A stretch of DNA of 64,000 nucleotides from Atopobium sp. ICM42b (GCA_000564995.1 JDFH01000012.1:1-64000); one strand, 5' to 3'. Counted from the first letter of the stretch, positions 8,970 through 17,572 are shown. Numbers and translations are program-made. The notes: a model not told the origin generated them from the letters alone.

Positions 8970-10160
8970 CTAAAGAAGCCCGAGAACACCACGAACAAGA
9001 CGCTCAAGATCATCTGCGTACTTCTCGGATGCCTCTTGAACACTCTTATGCGTAGTTCCATGAGCACCAGCTGGATTTGCAGCAAGCGTCAGAGCCAACA
9101 CATTCATATCAAGAGCTCGGGCCATAATAACCTCAAGAGCTGTAGAAACACCAACGTATGAGACGCCAAAGCTACGAAGCATAGCAACCTCTGCTGGAGT
9201 CTCAAAGTTTGGTCCCAAAAGACCAGCAAAAACACCCTCGCTGAGCTCAATCTTAAGGTCGTCCGCTACGCCACGCGCAAGCGTTCTTAGATAAGGCGAG
9301 AAGGCATCATTCATATCTACAAATGGGGTCTCAACATCGCGAAGGCCTGCCCACTCTGCAAGCGGATTGGTTCCAGTGAGGTTAATCTGATCAGTAATAA
9401 CGCCAAGGCCAGTCTTTGCGTTTCCAGAAACAGCACCCGTTGCACCTGCAAAAATAATGTCTTTGCAGCCCAAGTGATGAGCATGCTGAACAAGAGAGGT
9501 TACCTCAGCTGCAGAATAGCCCTGATAGAGGTGAACGCGGCCAGGATAGACAACTACAGGCACGCCATCGATAGTACCAATGGTTGCCTCAAAGCTGTGA
9601 CCTGCCATAGGAGAAGCGTCAACAGGGAAACCTGGAATGTCACGATAATCAATACGACGAACTGGCTTTACCAGATCGGCAAGATGACCAAGTCCGGTTC
9701 CCAAAATAAGAGCAACAGGATGCTCAACAGATGGGCTTACATTCTCAATGGTTTTCTCGGTAACCACGCAAATCCCCTCCTCTAAGAGGTGACGAGTAAG
9801 TGTTCCCTCGCCAGAAACAAGCTTTCCTGAGTACGTACCATCATAAATCTCATGCACACCACAAGACGGGCTCTTTGCCTTCAAAACGGCGAGCGTGATG
9901 TCAGAAGACGTAACAGCACTAAGAGCAATCTTAGATCCACGTTCAAAATCTTCTGTAACATCCGAGCCATCCTTGAGCCAAACACGTCCTTCTCGCTGTT
10001 CCGCGGGCGGACGAGGCACAGGAAGACCTGAGGAAGTCTCAGGACAGATCTTTGTGACGTTTACTTTTTCTGCCAGCTTTTGTACTGCAGAAACAGGCTT
10101 GGCCCCTCCGTCATATCTGACGGGGAGGCCAAGTAAACAAGCGCTAATAGCAACTTTCAT
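8970..10160 (-). CDS. DUF523 - purine nucleoside phosphorylase fusion
   Basis: A two-domain protein of 396 aa. Residues 1-140 match DUF523: SACLLG, DGG, CPE-x-x-GLPVPRPP and KAKSPSCG, with conserved cysteines suggesting metal or thiol chemistry. Residues about 150-396 match trimeric purine nucleoside phosphorylase (PNP): LILGTGLG phosphate loop, GRVHLYQGY, GATGAVS and the GPNFETPAE signature. PNP splits purine (deoxy)nucleosides with phosphate for base salvage. DUF523 has no firm function. The gene lies 13 bp after the SurA-like gene and probably shares its transcript. Alternative: a sequencing fusion, which I doubt because the frame is continuous and the linker well formed. Confidence 0.9.
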   Translation of the reverse strand: MKVAISACLLGLPVRYDGGAKPVSAVQKLAEKVNVTKICPETSSGLPVPRPPAEQREGRVWLKDGSDVTEDFERGSKIALSAVTSSDITLAVLKAKSPSCGVHEIYDGTYSGKLVSGEGTLTRHLLEEGICVVTEKTIENVSPSVEHPVALILGTGLGHLADLVKPVRRIDYRDIPGFPVDASPMAGHSFEATIGTIDGVPVVVYPGRVHLYQGYSAAEVTSLVQHAHHLGCKDIIFAGATGAVSGNAKTGLGVITDQINLTGTNPLAEWAGLRDVETPFVDMNDAFSPYLRTLARGVADDLKIELSEGVFAGLLGPNFETPAEVAMLRSFGVSYVGVSTALEVIMARALDMNVLALTLAANPAGAHGTTHKSVQEASEKYADDLERLVRGVLGLL

Positions 10161-10173
10161 TGCTTTTCAGATC

Positions 10174-11022
10174 CTAGAGAGCAAGAGAGTAAACAGCAAT
10201 AGATGCCTTACCAAGAATCTCGTTGATCTTCTGTGACCACTCCTGAGATGCCTTGCTTGCAACAGCAGAGTACTTGCTCATTGCAACCTGATAAGCGGTC
10301 TGGGCAGCTGCATAAGAGGCGGAATCGTTGGAGATTGAGTAAGCAGAGAGCTGCTTGTAGTAATCGCCATCCTGGGAAGCCCAAGTGTTGTTCTTAGCGT
10401 CCCACTCATCACCAGCAAGACCAATGATGTACTGAGCGTACTCCTGGCTTGTAGTCTCGGAGTTGCCGTCCTCAGGTGCAGTTGGTGCCTGTGGAGCATC
10501 TGGAAGGGTTGTAGTCAGAACGCTATCACGATACTTCTTCATGATGACAGCATCATGGATGAGCTTCTTTGCAACGTCTTCAGAGAGCTTGTATGCAGAA
10601 GCAACCTGGCTAACATCAGTAGTCTTGAAGTTGGTCTGCATGTAATTGTTGACTTCGTCATCGGTGACGGTAATACCCTTGCTCTGAGCCTCAGCAACAA
10701 CAAGAGCATTGCGAACATAGCCAATGATCTTATCGGCTGCTGGAACAGCATAGGTGCCGTCAGACTGCTTTGCTGCGTCAAGACCGGAAGTGTTCTCAAT
10801 AACCTCACGAGCAGTTACTTCTTTGGTCTGACCGTTATAGGTATAAGAAGCAATAGGAGTGTTGAGCTCACCCTCAGAAAGTGTGGTGCGACCGTTCAAA
10901 GAACCAGTAGCTCCGCCACCGCCCAGAAGGAAGCGACCGATGACAATACCAAGAGCAAACAGTACAACTGCGCCTACTCCGATAAAGATCTTTGAGTTCT
11001 TTTTTACATCAATAGATGGCAT
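10174..11022 (-). CDS. Membrane-anchored SurA-N-like protein
   Basis: A 282-aa protein with a short cytoplasmic basic start, one membrane helix (about residues 10-32, followed by GGGG) and an outside domain. The region with AREVIENTSG, KIIGYVRNALVVAEAQSKGITVTDDEVNNYM and the next helices resembles the SurA/PrsA N-terminal chaperone fold, including the typical V-T-D-x-E-V/I-N turn. I see no parvulin isomerase domain; the C-terminal half is helical and Ala/Ser/Tyr-rich. It is probably an extracytoplasmic folding factor or a degenerate relative. The start giving MPSIDVKK has AAAGG 7 nt upstream; the earlier ATG has none. Confidence 0.65.
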   Translation of the reverse strand: MPSIDVKKNSKIFIGVGAVVLFALGIVIGRFLLGGGGATGSLNGRTTLSEGELNTPIASYTYNGQTKEVTAREVIENTSGLDAAKQSDGTYAVPAADKIIGYVRNALVVAEAQSKGITVTDDEVNNYMQTNFKTTDVSQVASAYKLSEDVAKKLIHDAVIMKKYRDSVLTTTLPDAPQAPTAPEDGNSETTSQEYAQYIIGLAGDEWDAKNNTWASQDGDYYKQLSAYSISNDSASYAAAQTAYQVAMSKYSAVASKASQEWSQKINEILGKASIAVYSLAL

Positions 11023-11156
11023 ATCCTTGCCTTTCATCGCTTAATGCAACTATGCGTACACTAATACAAATCTGTAGTTTACTCTTATTAGCATGCATAA
11101 AACATACAACCAGTAAACTCCCCCGTTTGTACACAGTCGTTTACATGCAAAACAAA

Positions 11157-11843
11157 CTACTTGGTAGCTGCAACAATCTCTTCCGAATACTGTTTGATGT
11201 ATCCAGTGGCATTTTCTGCATCAAACTTCATGCGCTGAGACAGTGCTTTCTTCACGTCCTTAGAAATAGTTCCGTGTGCTAAGGCGAGAAGACCCTGGAG
11301 CATATCATGGTACTCAGCATCTCCGTGATAGCACTGAACCGCCTCATCCAGAAGTGGCCACGCCTCATTAGAATGCTTTGAAGAAGTTGCGCCGTACTGA
11401 CAGAGGAACAAAAATGCTGCGAGACGCACCGTTGCTGAGTCATCGTCAAACAGAGAAGCCTCAGCAGCATCAAATGCCTTAAAGACCTGGTCACCAAAGT
11501 GAGCACTCAGATTGGCAAGCGCATCAAGCACTTCCCAACGAGTCTGTGCTTCTGGCCTATATAGTGCATCAATAAGAGAATCAATGTGCTCTTCAAAGGC
11601 AAGAGGAGCAATATGGGCCAGCTCCGCAAGCTCATGAGATGCGTCTTGACGAACGCGCCTACTAGCATCAGACAAAGCGATGACCAGTGCATTCACTTTT
11701 TTCATCTGTGCCATAGTTGGCTTTTTAGTAGCCTTCTTAGCAGGTTGCTTTTCTTCTTTTGGCGCCTTTGTAGAGCCCGCTTTTGCGGTTGCCTTAGTTG
11801 AAGCCTTTTTTGGCTTCTGAGCAGTTTCTTTCTTTTCTGCCAT
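11157..11843 (-). CDS. HEAT-repeat protein with Lys/Ala-rich N-terminus
   Basis: A 228-aa protein in two parts. Residues 1-43 are almost only K, A, T, P, E and Q, resembling histone-H1-like tails that bind nucleic acid. Residues about 48-170 contain helical repeats with the HEAT pattern (VRQDASHELAELAHIAP, TRWEVLDALANLSAHF, VRLAAFLFLCQYG). The gene is 28 bp downstream of the NYN-LOTUS gene on the same strand, so the two may form a unit acting on RNA or DNA. No enzyme motif is visible. I do not recognise a characterised homologue. Confidence 0.7.
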   Translation of the reverse strand: MAEKKETAQKPKKASTKATAKAGSTKAPKEEKQPAKKATKKPTMAQMKKVNALVIALSDASRRVRQDASHELAELAHIAPLAFEEHIDSLIDALYRPEAQTRWEVLDALANLSAHFGDQVFKAFDAAEASLFDDDSATVRLAAFLFLCQYGATSSKHSNEAWPLLDEAVQCYHGDAEYHDMLQGLLALAHGTISKDVKKALSQRMKFDAENATGYIKQYSEEIVAATK

Positions 11844-11871
11844 GAAACCTAAATCCTCTCTAAAACACCCT

Positions 11872-12654
11872 TTATTCTCTAAATCCGTCTACGACAACGG
11901 TGCCGCTTTTTTGATCCTCATGAATTTTAATAAATCCAAGGCTCGATGCTTCACGTAAAAGAGAAGTAAACGAACGATATCCATAAGTTGCCTCAGCAAA
12001 CTGTGGACGCTTCCTTCGCATAGTCTCCTTTAAACGAGATGCATAAATAAATGTTTCGCTTTCGCGTTCCAAGGACTCAATGGTCTCAAATAAGAGCTGA
12101 TAGCAGTCGTGTTTCTCGACAGGTACCTTCTCTTTAAAGTCTGGAATTCTGCCAGAACTCAAAATATCCTCGTAGAAGATAAACTCGTCACAAACTTCAG
12201 CAAGAAGCGAGCTGGTAGACTCCTTCATACCAACGCCAATGACTGTTTTACCAGCCTCTTTAAGCTTTGCCACAAGTGGCGAGAAGTCCGAGTCACCAGA
12301 AAGCACAGCGAATGTGTCAATGTGGTCTTTAGTAAGACACATCTCAACAGCATCTACCGCAAGTCTAATATCGGCAGAGTTCTTGCCGGTATAGGCCCTA
12401 TCTGGAATCTCGATGAGCTCAATACCAAGCTCATGCAGGGGCGTAATAGCATTTGGAAAGCGCTGCCAATCGCAATATGCACGCTTAGCAGTAATGCGTC
12501 CCTTATCAACCAGCCTCTCCATAATGAGCTTTATCTCTGGAAGATGGCCTGGCTCTTGATGGCCGTTGCGCTTTCTTTTACCTGTTCCTAGTGCCAAATT
12601 TTCATAATCGATGAAAACCGCAATAGAGCTCTGAGGAGTAGAAATATCACTCAT
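11872..12654 (-). CDS. NYN domain protein with C-terminal LOTUS/OST-HTH domain
   Basis: A 260-aa protein. Residues about 10-170 form a NYN (PIN-like) nuclease domain with the acidic residues in VFIDYENL, NSADIRLAVDAVE and VLSGDSDFSPLV, the arrangement of LabA/MARF1-type RNases. Residues about 185-258 (SRLKETMRRKRPQF...YGYRSFTSLLREA) fit the OST-HTH/LOTUS fold, a winged helix reported to bind structured, including G-quadruplex, RNA. The catalytic aspartates are present, so activity is plausible. AAAGGA lies 10 nt before the ATG. It is followed by the HEAT protein. The substrate is unknown. Confidence 0.9.
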   Translation of the reverse strand: MSDISTPQSSIAVFIDYENLALGTGKRKRNGHQEPGHLPEIKLIMERLVDKGRITAKRAYCDWQRFPNAITPLHELGIELIEIPDRAYTGKNSADIRLAVDAVEMCLTKDHIDTFAVLSGDSDFSPLVAKLKEAGKTVIGVGMKESTSSLLAEVCDEFIFYEDILSSGRIPDFKEKVPVEKHDCYQLLFETIESLERESETFIYASRLKETMRRKRPQFAEATYGYRSFTSLLREASSLGFIKIHEDQKSGTVVVDGFRE

Positions 12655-12680
12655 AATCGGGGTTCCTTTGCGGCTAGCAC

Positions 12681-13745
12681 TTAGTGGCAGCAGTGGCCGT
12701 CATGACCGTGCTCGTGACCTTCATGCTCATGATGATGTCCATGGCCGTGGCACTCGCACTCGTGATTGCCATCTTCATGGTCGTGACCACAGCAGCACTC
12801 ATGCTCACCCTCATCTTCCTGGCTCTCAAGAAGCGACCAGTCAAGACCAGCTGCAGTGCTCGTAGCCTCATCAGCATAAAGCAGTGAGATTGCCTGAGTA
12901 CCCTTACGAGCGCCACCAATCTGGCAGAGCATGTCATACAGGGTAAAGGCGGTCTCTGCACCAGGAAGCGTAATCTCAAGGTCCTCAGACTGAGCAAGAG
13001 CAAGCGCAATATCCTTGCGGAAGTGCTCAGCCAAAAATCCTGGTTGGAAGTCTCCCTCAAGCGACTTAGGAGCAAGCTCTTTAAGTGCGCGAGAAGAACC
13101 CATGCCACTAGCAACAACCTCAAGCATCTGCTCAACGTCAAGTCCACCCTGCTCTGCCAAGGCCATTGCGTCTGCATAGCCAATCATGCATGATGCAAGA
13201 GATACCTGATTACAAAGCTTTGCGGTCTGACCCTTACCAGCACCACCCATGCAGAAAATCTTTGCAGAGAAGGTCTCGAGAAGAGCTCGTACAGGCTCAA
13301 CATCATTCTCAGTTGCGCCGACAATCAGCGTAAGAGTACCGTCCTGAGCACCCTTCTGGCCGCCCGTAACTGGACAGTCAAAGGCATGTTTTCCCTCAAT
13401 TTCAGCAGCATCGTGAATATCACGAGCAAGCTGAGATGAAGAAGTGGTCAGATCAATAAGGTATGCACCCTTCTTAGCAACGCGGATAAGACCATCTGTT
13501 GCCAAGTAAACGTCTTCAACGTCAGTTGGATAACCAACCATGGTAAAGACAACGTCAGCGTCTTTTGCAGCATCTGCCACACTCTCTGCAGCATGAGCGC
13601 CAAACGAGACAAGCTTTTGTGCTTTCTCTGGTGTTCTGTTGTAAACAGTAACGTCATAGCCAGCAGAAATAAGGTGCTCTGCGATAGGAGCGCCCATAAT
13701 GCCTGTTCCAATAAAAGCAACCTTTGCATTCTTGCTCAGTGCCAT
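12681..13745 (-). CDS. 3-hydroxyisobutyrate dehydrogenase-family reductase with His/Cys-rich tail
   Basis: An NAD(P)-dependent beta-hydroxyacid dehydrogenase of 354 aa. The Rossmann motif GTGIMGAP is near residue 13, the substrate loop DCPVTGGQKGA near 123, and the catalytic lysine lies in TAKLCNQ near 181. The family oxidises 3-hydroxyisobutyrate or reduces tartronate semialdehyde or related acids; the substrate is not predictable. The catalytic domain ends near residue 310. A tail of about 40 residues follows, composed nearly only of His, Cys, Glu, Asp and Gly, like metal-binding tails of nickel or zinc chaperones. AAAGGA precedes the ATG. Confidence 0.85.
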   Translation of the reverse strand: MALSKNAKVAFIGTGIMGAPIAEHLISAGYDVTVYNRTPEKAQKLVSFGAHAAESVADAAKDADVVFTMVGYPTDVEDVYLATDGLIRVAKKGAYLIDLTTSSSQLARDIHDAAEIEGKHAFDCPVTGGQKGAQDGTLTLIVGATENDVEPVRALLETFSAKIFCMGGAGKGQTAKLCNQVSLASCMIGYADAMALAEQGGLDVEQMLEVVASGMGSSRALKELAPKSLEGDFQPGFLAEHFRKDIALALAQSEDLEITLPGAETAFTLYDMLCQIGGARKGTQAISLLYADEATSTAAGLDWSLLESQEDEGEHECCCGHDHEDGNHECECHGHGHHHEHEGHEHGHDGHCCH

Positions 13746-13781
13746 GTATGAGTCCTTTCAGACTGAAATAAATATACAAAC

Positions 13782-13807
13782 TGGGGCCGCTCCAAAGAGC
13801 GACCCCA
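13782..13807 (-). terminator. degV terminator
   Basis: TGGGGCCGCTC and GAGCGACCCCA pair with one mismatch around CAAA and are followed on the minus strand by GTTTGTATATTTATTT. It separates the hpf-degV transcript from the dehydrogenase gene. Confidence 0.8.
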
Positions 13808-13820
13808 TACCTTGTACCCG

Positions 13821-14849
13821 TTAATTAGATTTACGAACCCTGTTAGCAATTCGGTCAGAAAGCGAAAGCTTCTCGCGGCGGTCAGTGCCCCAGAAGACAA
13901 TAGCTACCATGCCTGGGCCAACGTGAGCGCCAATAACTGGTCCCACCTGACTGTGAATAATGGTAAGTCCCTCGCAGCCCTTCTCTTTACGAATCTGAGC
14001 CTCTAGCCAATTGGCGTCCTTCTGTGCGTCTGCAGAAATGATGCCAACAGGAAGCGAGGTGTCATGAGAATAGCTATCTCTAAAGTCCTGGATAAGAGAC
14101 TTGAGTGCCTTCTTACGGCCTCTGCACACAGTCTTGACGGTAAGAGCTCCTGTTGAGTCATAGGTAAGCTCTGGCTTTACATCAAGCTTGCCACCAATAT
14201 TTGCTGCAGCTGCAGGAATACGACCGCCCGCAGCAAGAGCATCCAAGGTCTCAAGTGTTAAATAGCCATGAATGTAGTTACGAGCATCTTCTGCCCACTC
14301 GGCAATCTCTTTTGCCGAGAGACCCTTATTGGCCTGATGTACTGCTTCAAGACCCAAAAGCTGAGCTGCGGACGAAGGTGCACCGTTGTCGACTACATAA
14401 ATCTCAAAGTCTGGGTATTTCTCTCTTACCATATCTGCTGCTTGCTCAGCTGCATAGTAGGATGAAGAGAGAGCCGAGGTAAAGCACAGATACACCGTTG
14501 GTGTGCCCTGTTTTGCAGCACGCTCAAAGACCTCAAGATAATGACCAGGAGTAATTGCAGAGGTGGTGTAGTGCAGCTTTTTGTCTTTGCGCATGCCCTC
14601 AAAGAACTCATGTGCACTAATGCTCTTCCAGCCATCGTCATAGTGCTCTCCATCTGGTCCCACATAAGGGAACTGGATGATATCAACACCTAGCTGTTCA
14701 GCAATTCCTGGAGCAAAGTCTGCGCAGGAGTCCATGATGATTCGAACGTTACTGGGCTTATGATATGCAGCTGAAAGCTCAGTAGGCTCAAGATCCTCAA
14801 AGGCGACCTCGCTGATTTCTTCTTCGGCCTTATCTTTTTTATTGAACAT
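13821..14849 (-). CDS. DegV family fatty-acid-binding protein
   Basis: A 342-aa DegV/FakB-type protein. The family binds one fatty acid in a pocket, and FakB members present it to the kinase FakA for phosphorylation. Features include IIMDSCADF near the N-terminus, the TTSAITPGHYLEVFE segment (TS-x-P signature), CFTSALSSSYYAA, the C-terminal GPVIGAHVGPG and a lid region. An N-terminal acidic extension of about 35 residues precedes the fold. The start giving MFNKKDKA has GAGGA upstream and overlaps the hpf coding end by 11 bp, so it is translationally coupled to hpf. Longer frames start inside hpf. Confidence 0.92.
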   Translation of the reverse strand: MFNKKDKAEEEISEVAFEDLEPTELSAAYHKPSNVRIIMDSCADFAPGIAEQLGVDIIQFPYVGPDGEHYDDGWKSISAHEFFEGMRKDKKLHYTTSAITPGHYLEVFERAAKQGTPTVYLCFTSALSSSYYAAEQAADMVREKYPDFEIYVVDNGAPSSAAQLLGLEAVHQANKGLSAKEIAEWAEDARNYIHGYLTLETLDALAAGGRIPAAAANIGGKLDVKPELTYDSTGALTVKTVCRGRKKALKSLIQDFRDSYSHDTSLPVGIISADAQKDANWLEAQIRKEKGCEGLTIIHSQVGPVIGAHVGPGMVAIVFWGTDRREKLSLSDRIANRVRKSN

Positions 14850-15429
14850 CTGGTTCCTCAATCTTAGGTTTGATAATTCCATAACCACCATTTTTACGAT
14901 GGTAGATGACATTAGTCAAACCAGTAGAAGAATTAACAAAGACATAAAAATCATGGCCGAGAAGGTCAGTTTGGACAAGCGCCTCCTCTTCTGTCATGGG
15001 CTCAAGATCAATGTATTTCTCGCGAACAAGCTGGTCATCAAGATCTTCAGCTGGAATCTCAATGAGATTGGCAAGATCTTCTTGTGTAAGAGCAACTCCG
15101 CGCTCAGACTTTACATGATGACGGCGCTCAACAACTTTTGTCTTGTACTTGCGTAGCTGTCTGGAGACTTTTTCTGCTGCTTCATCAATAGCCACATACA
15201 TATCATCAGAGCTAGCAGTGACACGAACAACATTGTTACGAACAAATACCGTAACCTCAGCTGTCTTTCTATCTGGATTTGAAGGGTTTTTGTCTACTCT
15301 GAGAACTACATCGCAAGACATAGGAGTGATGTCAAATACTTTAAGAGCATCACCGATTTTCTGGTCTACGTGTGCGCGCAAAGCCTCAGAAATGCTTACC
15401 TTGCGTCCCGAAATCTTGATGTCCACCAT
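14839..15429 (-). CDS. hpf: Long-form ribosome hibernation promoting factor
   Basis: A 196-aa HPF/RaiA protein. Residues 1-100 form the S30AE domain that occupies the decoding region of the 30S subunit. Residues about 130-190 form the C-terminal dimerisation domain (HDFYVFVNSSTGLTNVIYHRKNGGYG) that joins two ribosomes into 100S dimers in resting cells. AGGAGG sits 5 nt before the ATG. It is coupled to degV downstream. The binding-protein gene, a structured RNA candidate and comF lie upstream on the same strand. comF-hpf linkage is common in Gram-positive bacteria. Confidence 0.96.
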   Translation of the reverse strand: MVDIKISGRKVSISEALRAHVDQKIGDALKVFDITPMSCDVVLRVDKNPSNPDRKTAEVTVFVRNNVVRVTASSDDMYVAIDEAAEKVSRQLRKYKTKVVERRHHVKSERGVALTQEDLANLIEIPAEDLDDQLVREKYIDLEPMTEEEALVQTDLLGHDFYVFVNSSTGLTNVIYHRKNGGYGIIKPKIEEPDVQ

Positions 15430-15566
15430 GGGAGCCTCCTATCGGATACACGAGACATCTTCTATCTGATGTCTGTATAACAACAATACCCATTTGTCGG
15501 TCAATCATTCCATAAAAAGTTGAATTGAGCGGTAAACGGTTAGAGACTATTTCTCTTTATGTGCAA

Positions 15567-16502
15567 TTAATTTTGCTCAGAGGAAGATGTAGCTGAATCG
15601 GCGCTGGTAGATTGCGTAGAAACTTCCACAAGACCAGAAATCTTATTGGTAGTTGAGAGGTGTGGCAAGGTGCCAACCCATTTATTTCTGATAACTCCCT
15701 CGACACCGTTAGATTGAATAGCTGAAAGAGCTTGCTGAATTTGTGTAGCGAGAGCTTTGTTACTAGTTGCAACAGAAATACCAATCGTGGATGGAACGTC
15801 AACGACACCAACCATAGAAATATCTTTGTTTGCTGCTAAATAAGCACCAGCATATGCATCACAGGCCACATAATCGATGGAACCATTTTCAAGTGCTTCA
15901 AAAGCATCATTTAGGTTAGAAAAACCCTGAACAGACATGCCCGTGAGTACCTGACCCATTGCACGCTCAGACAAAGAACCCGTTTGAACGCCAACTGACT
16001 TTCCACTCAAACTATCAGCAGTAATGTTTGTCTCTGAACCCTTGTGGAAAAGAGCTGTTGCATACTCAGCATAACCAGAAATGAGCGTACTTGTTGAGTC
16101 TTCACCACTTCTGACATCCATGACAATGTCGCAACCTGCTTGTAGGCCATCTACTGGTCCGTTAACTGATACAAACTTAACGTCTACACCTAGCTGATCT
16201 GCAATTGCAGAAGCTATTTCAACGTCAATTCCCTGCAATGTTCCAGCTTCTGAGGCCACAACCATTGGAGCTGTTACTGACTGAGTACGTAGGCCAACGG
16301 TCAAGGTGCCAGCTGTGTGTAGTGAGGAATCAGGAATCTTCTGCTGACGGGCTTCTCGCTTCTCTTGAATTGCCTCTTGCACCGACTTGACGTGGAACCA
16401 TTTGTCCAAATCAATGTTGATAGGACCAATGGAGCATCCTGTTAAAACAACAGCTAGTGCTATAAGAAGTAACACCTTAAGAGAGCTTTTAACGCGCGTC
16501 AT
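15567..16502 (-). CDS. Family 3 solute-binding lipoprotein (amino-acid ABC transporter type)
   Basis: A 311-aa exported lipoprotein: hydrophobic helix and lipobox LTGC at about residues 20-23, then a periplasmic-binding fold of family 3 (GTLTVGLRTQ, GIDVEIASAIADQLGVDVKFV, GVQTGSLSE, GSIDYVACDAYAGAYL, GVVDVPSTIGISVA). Such proteins bind polar amino acids or similar ligands. No permease or ATPase gene is adjacent, so it either works with a transporter elsewhere or acts as a sensor. The tail is Ser/Thr-rich. GAAGGAG lies 5 nt before the ATG. It sits between the RNA candidate and hpf. Confidence 0.9.
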   Translation of the reverse strand: MTRVKSSLKVLLLIALAVVLTGCSIGPINIDLDKWFHVKSVQEAIQEKREARQQKIPDSSLHTAGTLTVGLRTQSVTAPMVVASEAGTLQGIDVEIASAIADQLGVDVKFVSVNGPVDGLQAGCDIVMDVRSGEDSTSTLISGYAEYATALFHKGSETNITADSLSGKSVGVQTGSLSERAMGQVLTGMSVQGFSNLNDAFEALENGSIDYVACDAYAGAYLAANKDISMVGVVDVPSTIGISVATSNKALATQIQQALSAIQSNGVEGVIRNKWVGTLPHLSTTNKISGLVEVSTQSTSADSATSSSEQN

Positions 16503-16526
16503 CAGAACTCCTTCTTCTAAACAGGT

Positions 16527-16783
16527 GTCTTTTCAGCTGACCTGGTATTTGACCCCACACTCGCATACTGGAACGTTTGCTTTGCTACCGCAGCAGCTCC
16601 ACTACTAGCTCTCTCGCCTGCGAGACCCTTTGTCTCATTGATATAACAGGCGGTATGGCTTACTTCTAGGACGAGCCATGATCGTTTACGTGCGCACACG
16701 CAAACTTACGTGGATCCCTTTGACCTCGTCTGTCATGGACTAAAAGCTCACGGAGAACTTCGCAACCACAGACCTGAAAAGAC
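16527..16783 (-). ncRNA. Candidate structured RNA, raiA-type by context
   Basis: A 315-bp gap without a credible gene separates comF from the binding-protein gene. Its ends can pair over a perfect 10-bp helix (CTGAAAAGAC at 16774-16783 with GTCTTTTCAG at 16527-16536). Inside, a 9-bp stem at 16684-16705 closes a UGCG tetraloop. Its single non-Watson-Crick pair is G-U only if transcribed from the minus strand, the direction of comF. More short stems (CTCGC/GCGAG, GAGAC/GTCTC, ATGGCT/AGCCAT) fill the interior. The conserved raiA RNA motif lies near comFC and raiA/hpf in Firmicutes and Actinobacteria, matching this neighbourhood. I could not run a covariance model. A leader for the lipoprotein gene is the alternative. 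Confidence 0.5.
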
Positions 16784-16817
16784 TTATCAAGTATAGCCGT
16801 TTGCAACCATAGGTAAC

Positions 16818-17567
16818 TCACCATACGCGAGCTAATGCGCCTACGGTAACAGATTGCACGCCTGCGGCACAAAGTACTCTTGTGGCTTCTCTAATTGATG
16901 CTCCAGTAGTTACGACATCATCTAAAAGTAAAATATTTGATTGGTTAACTGGTACGGTACAAGCAATACTTCCTTTCAAATTGATTTGTCTTTGAGCGGA
17001 TGAGAGTGTTCTTTGGTCCTTTGCATGAGGACGTATAAGCACGTCATACAAAGGCAATCCTGTAAGCTGGCAAAACGATTGAGCTACAAGTTCCATATGA
17101 TCAAAACCTCTGCGCGCGTACGCTTCTGCAGTTGCTGGAATAAAGGAAACGCCATCAATTTTTGAACTATCAAAGCGAGAGGTACCGTCACGAGCTTTCC
17201 ATGCTGAGGCTTCTTCAAGCGCACACAATAGAGCTGCAGCAATTACCGGCGCCAGTCGAAGCTCGTGTCCATCCTTAAGCGTCAAGATCAACCGCGCAGG
17301 AGGACCCTTAAATCCCATGGCACAAATGACCGCTCTACTCTCCCACTGAACAGGTCGTTTCTTTTTATCTGCACACTCTGAACAAACAAGCTTCCCGTAT
17401 GGAGCGCCGCAATTAGGACATGCCCACTGCTGAGAGATCCATGGCAGCTTTGCCCGACACTCATCGCAGAGGAGCTGGCCGGGTTTCTCGCACACGACGC
17501 AGCGTGTAGGAGCAAGCAGCTCAAGTGTTGAGTTTGCCGTTGCGGTAAGGATAGATGTAGGTTGCAT
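16818..17567 (-). CDS. comF: ComF family phosphoribosyltransferase-like protein
   Basis: A 249-aa ComFC-type protein. A zinc-ribbon (CVVC, CDEC, CPNC, CSEC cysteine pairs) covers about residues 20-65. A phosphoribosyltransferase fold follows, with the PRPP loop LLLDDVVTTGAS near 215. ComFC is required for transformation in Bacillus and Haemophilus, where it acts on incoming single-stranded DNA. The start giving MQPTSIL has GGGGG 5 nt upstream, and that GGGGG can pair with CCCCC just before it. Near its 5' end is a one-mismatch copy of the repeated GGGTTTCTCGCC motif (17481-17492). It is the only competence-related gene in the window. Confidence 0.92.
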   Translation of the reverse strand: MQPTSILTATANSTLELLAPTRCVVCEKPGQLLCDECRAKLPWISQQWACPNCGAPYGKLVCSECADKKKRPVQWESRAVICAMGFKGPPARLILTLKDGHELRLAPVIAAALLCALEEASAWKARDGTSRFDSSKIDGVSFIPATAEAYARRGFDHMELVAQSFCQLTGLPLYDVLIRPHAKDQRTLSSAQRQINLKGSIACTVPVNQSNILLLDDVVTTGASIREATRVLCAAGVQSVTVGALARVW

Positions 17568-17572
17568 TTTTA

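Noticed and set aside
16517..16699. 60-codon minus-strand frame between comF and the binding-protein gene
   Set aside because: It has no ribosome site, biased composition, and lies within a region that folds as RNA.
16503..16817. T-box, RNase P RNA, tmRNA or SRP RNA in the comF gap
   Set aside because: None of their conserved core sequences is present on either strand; only the raiA context fits.
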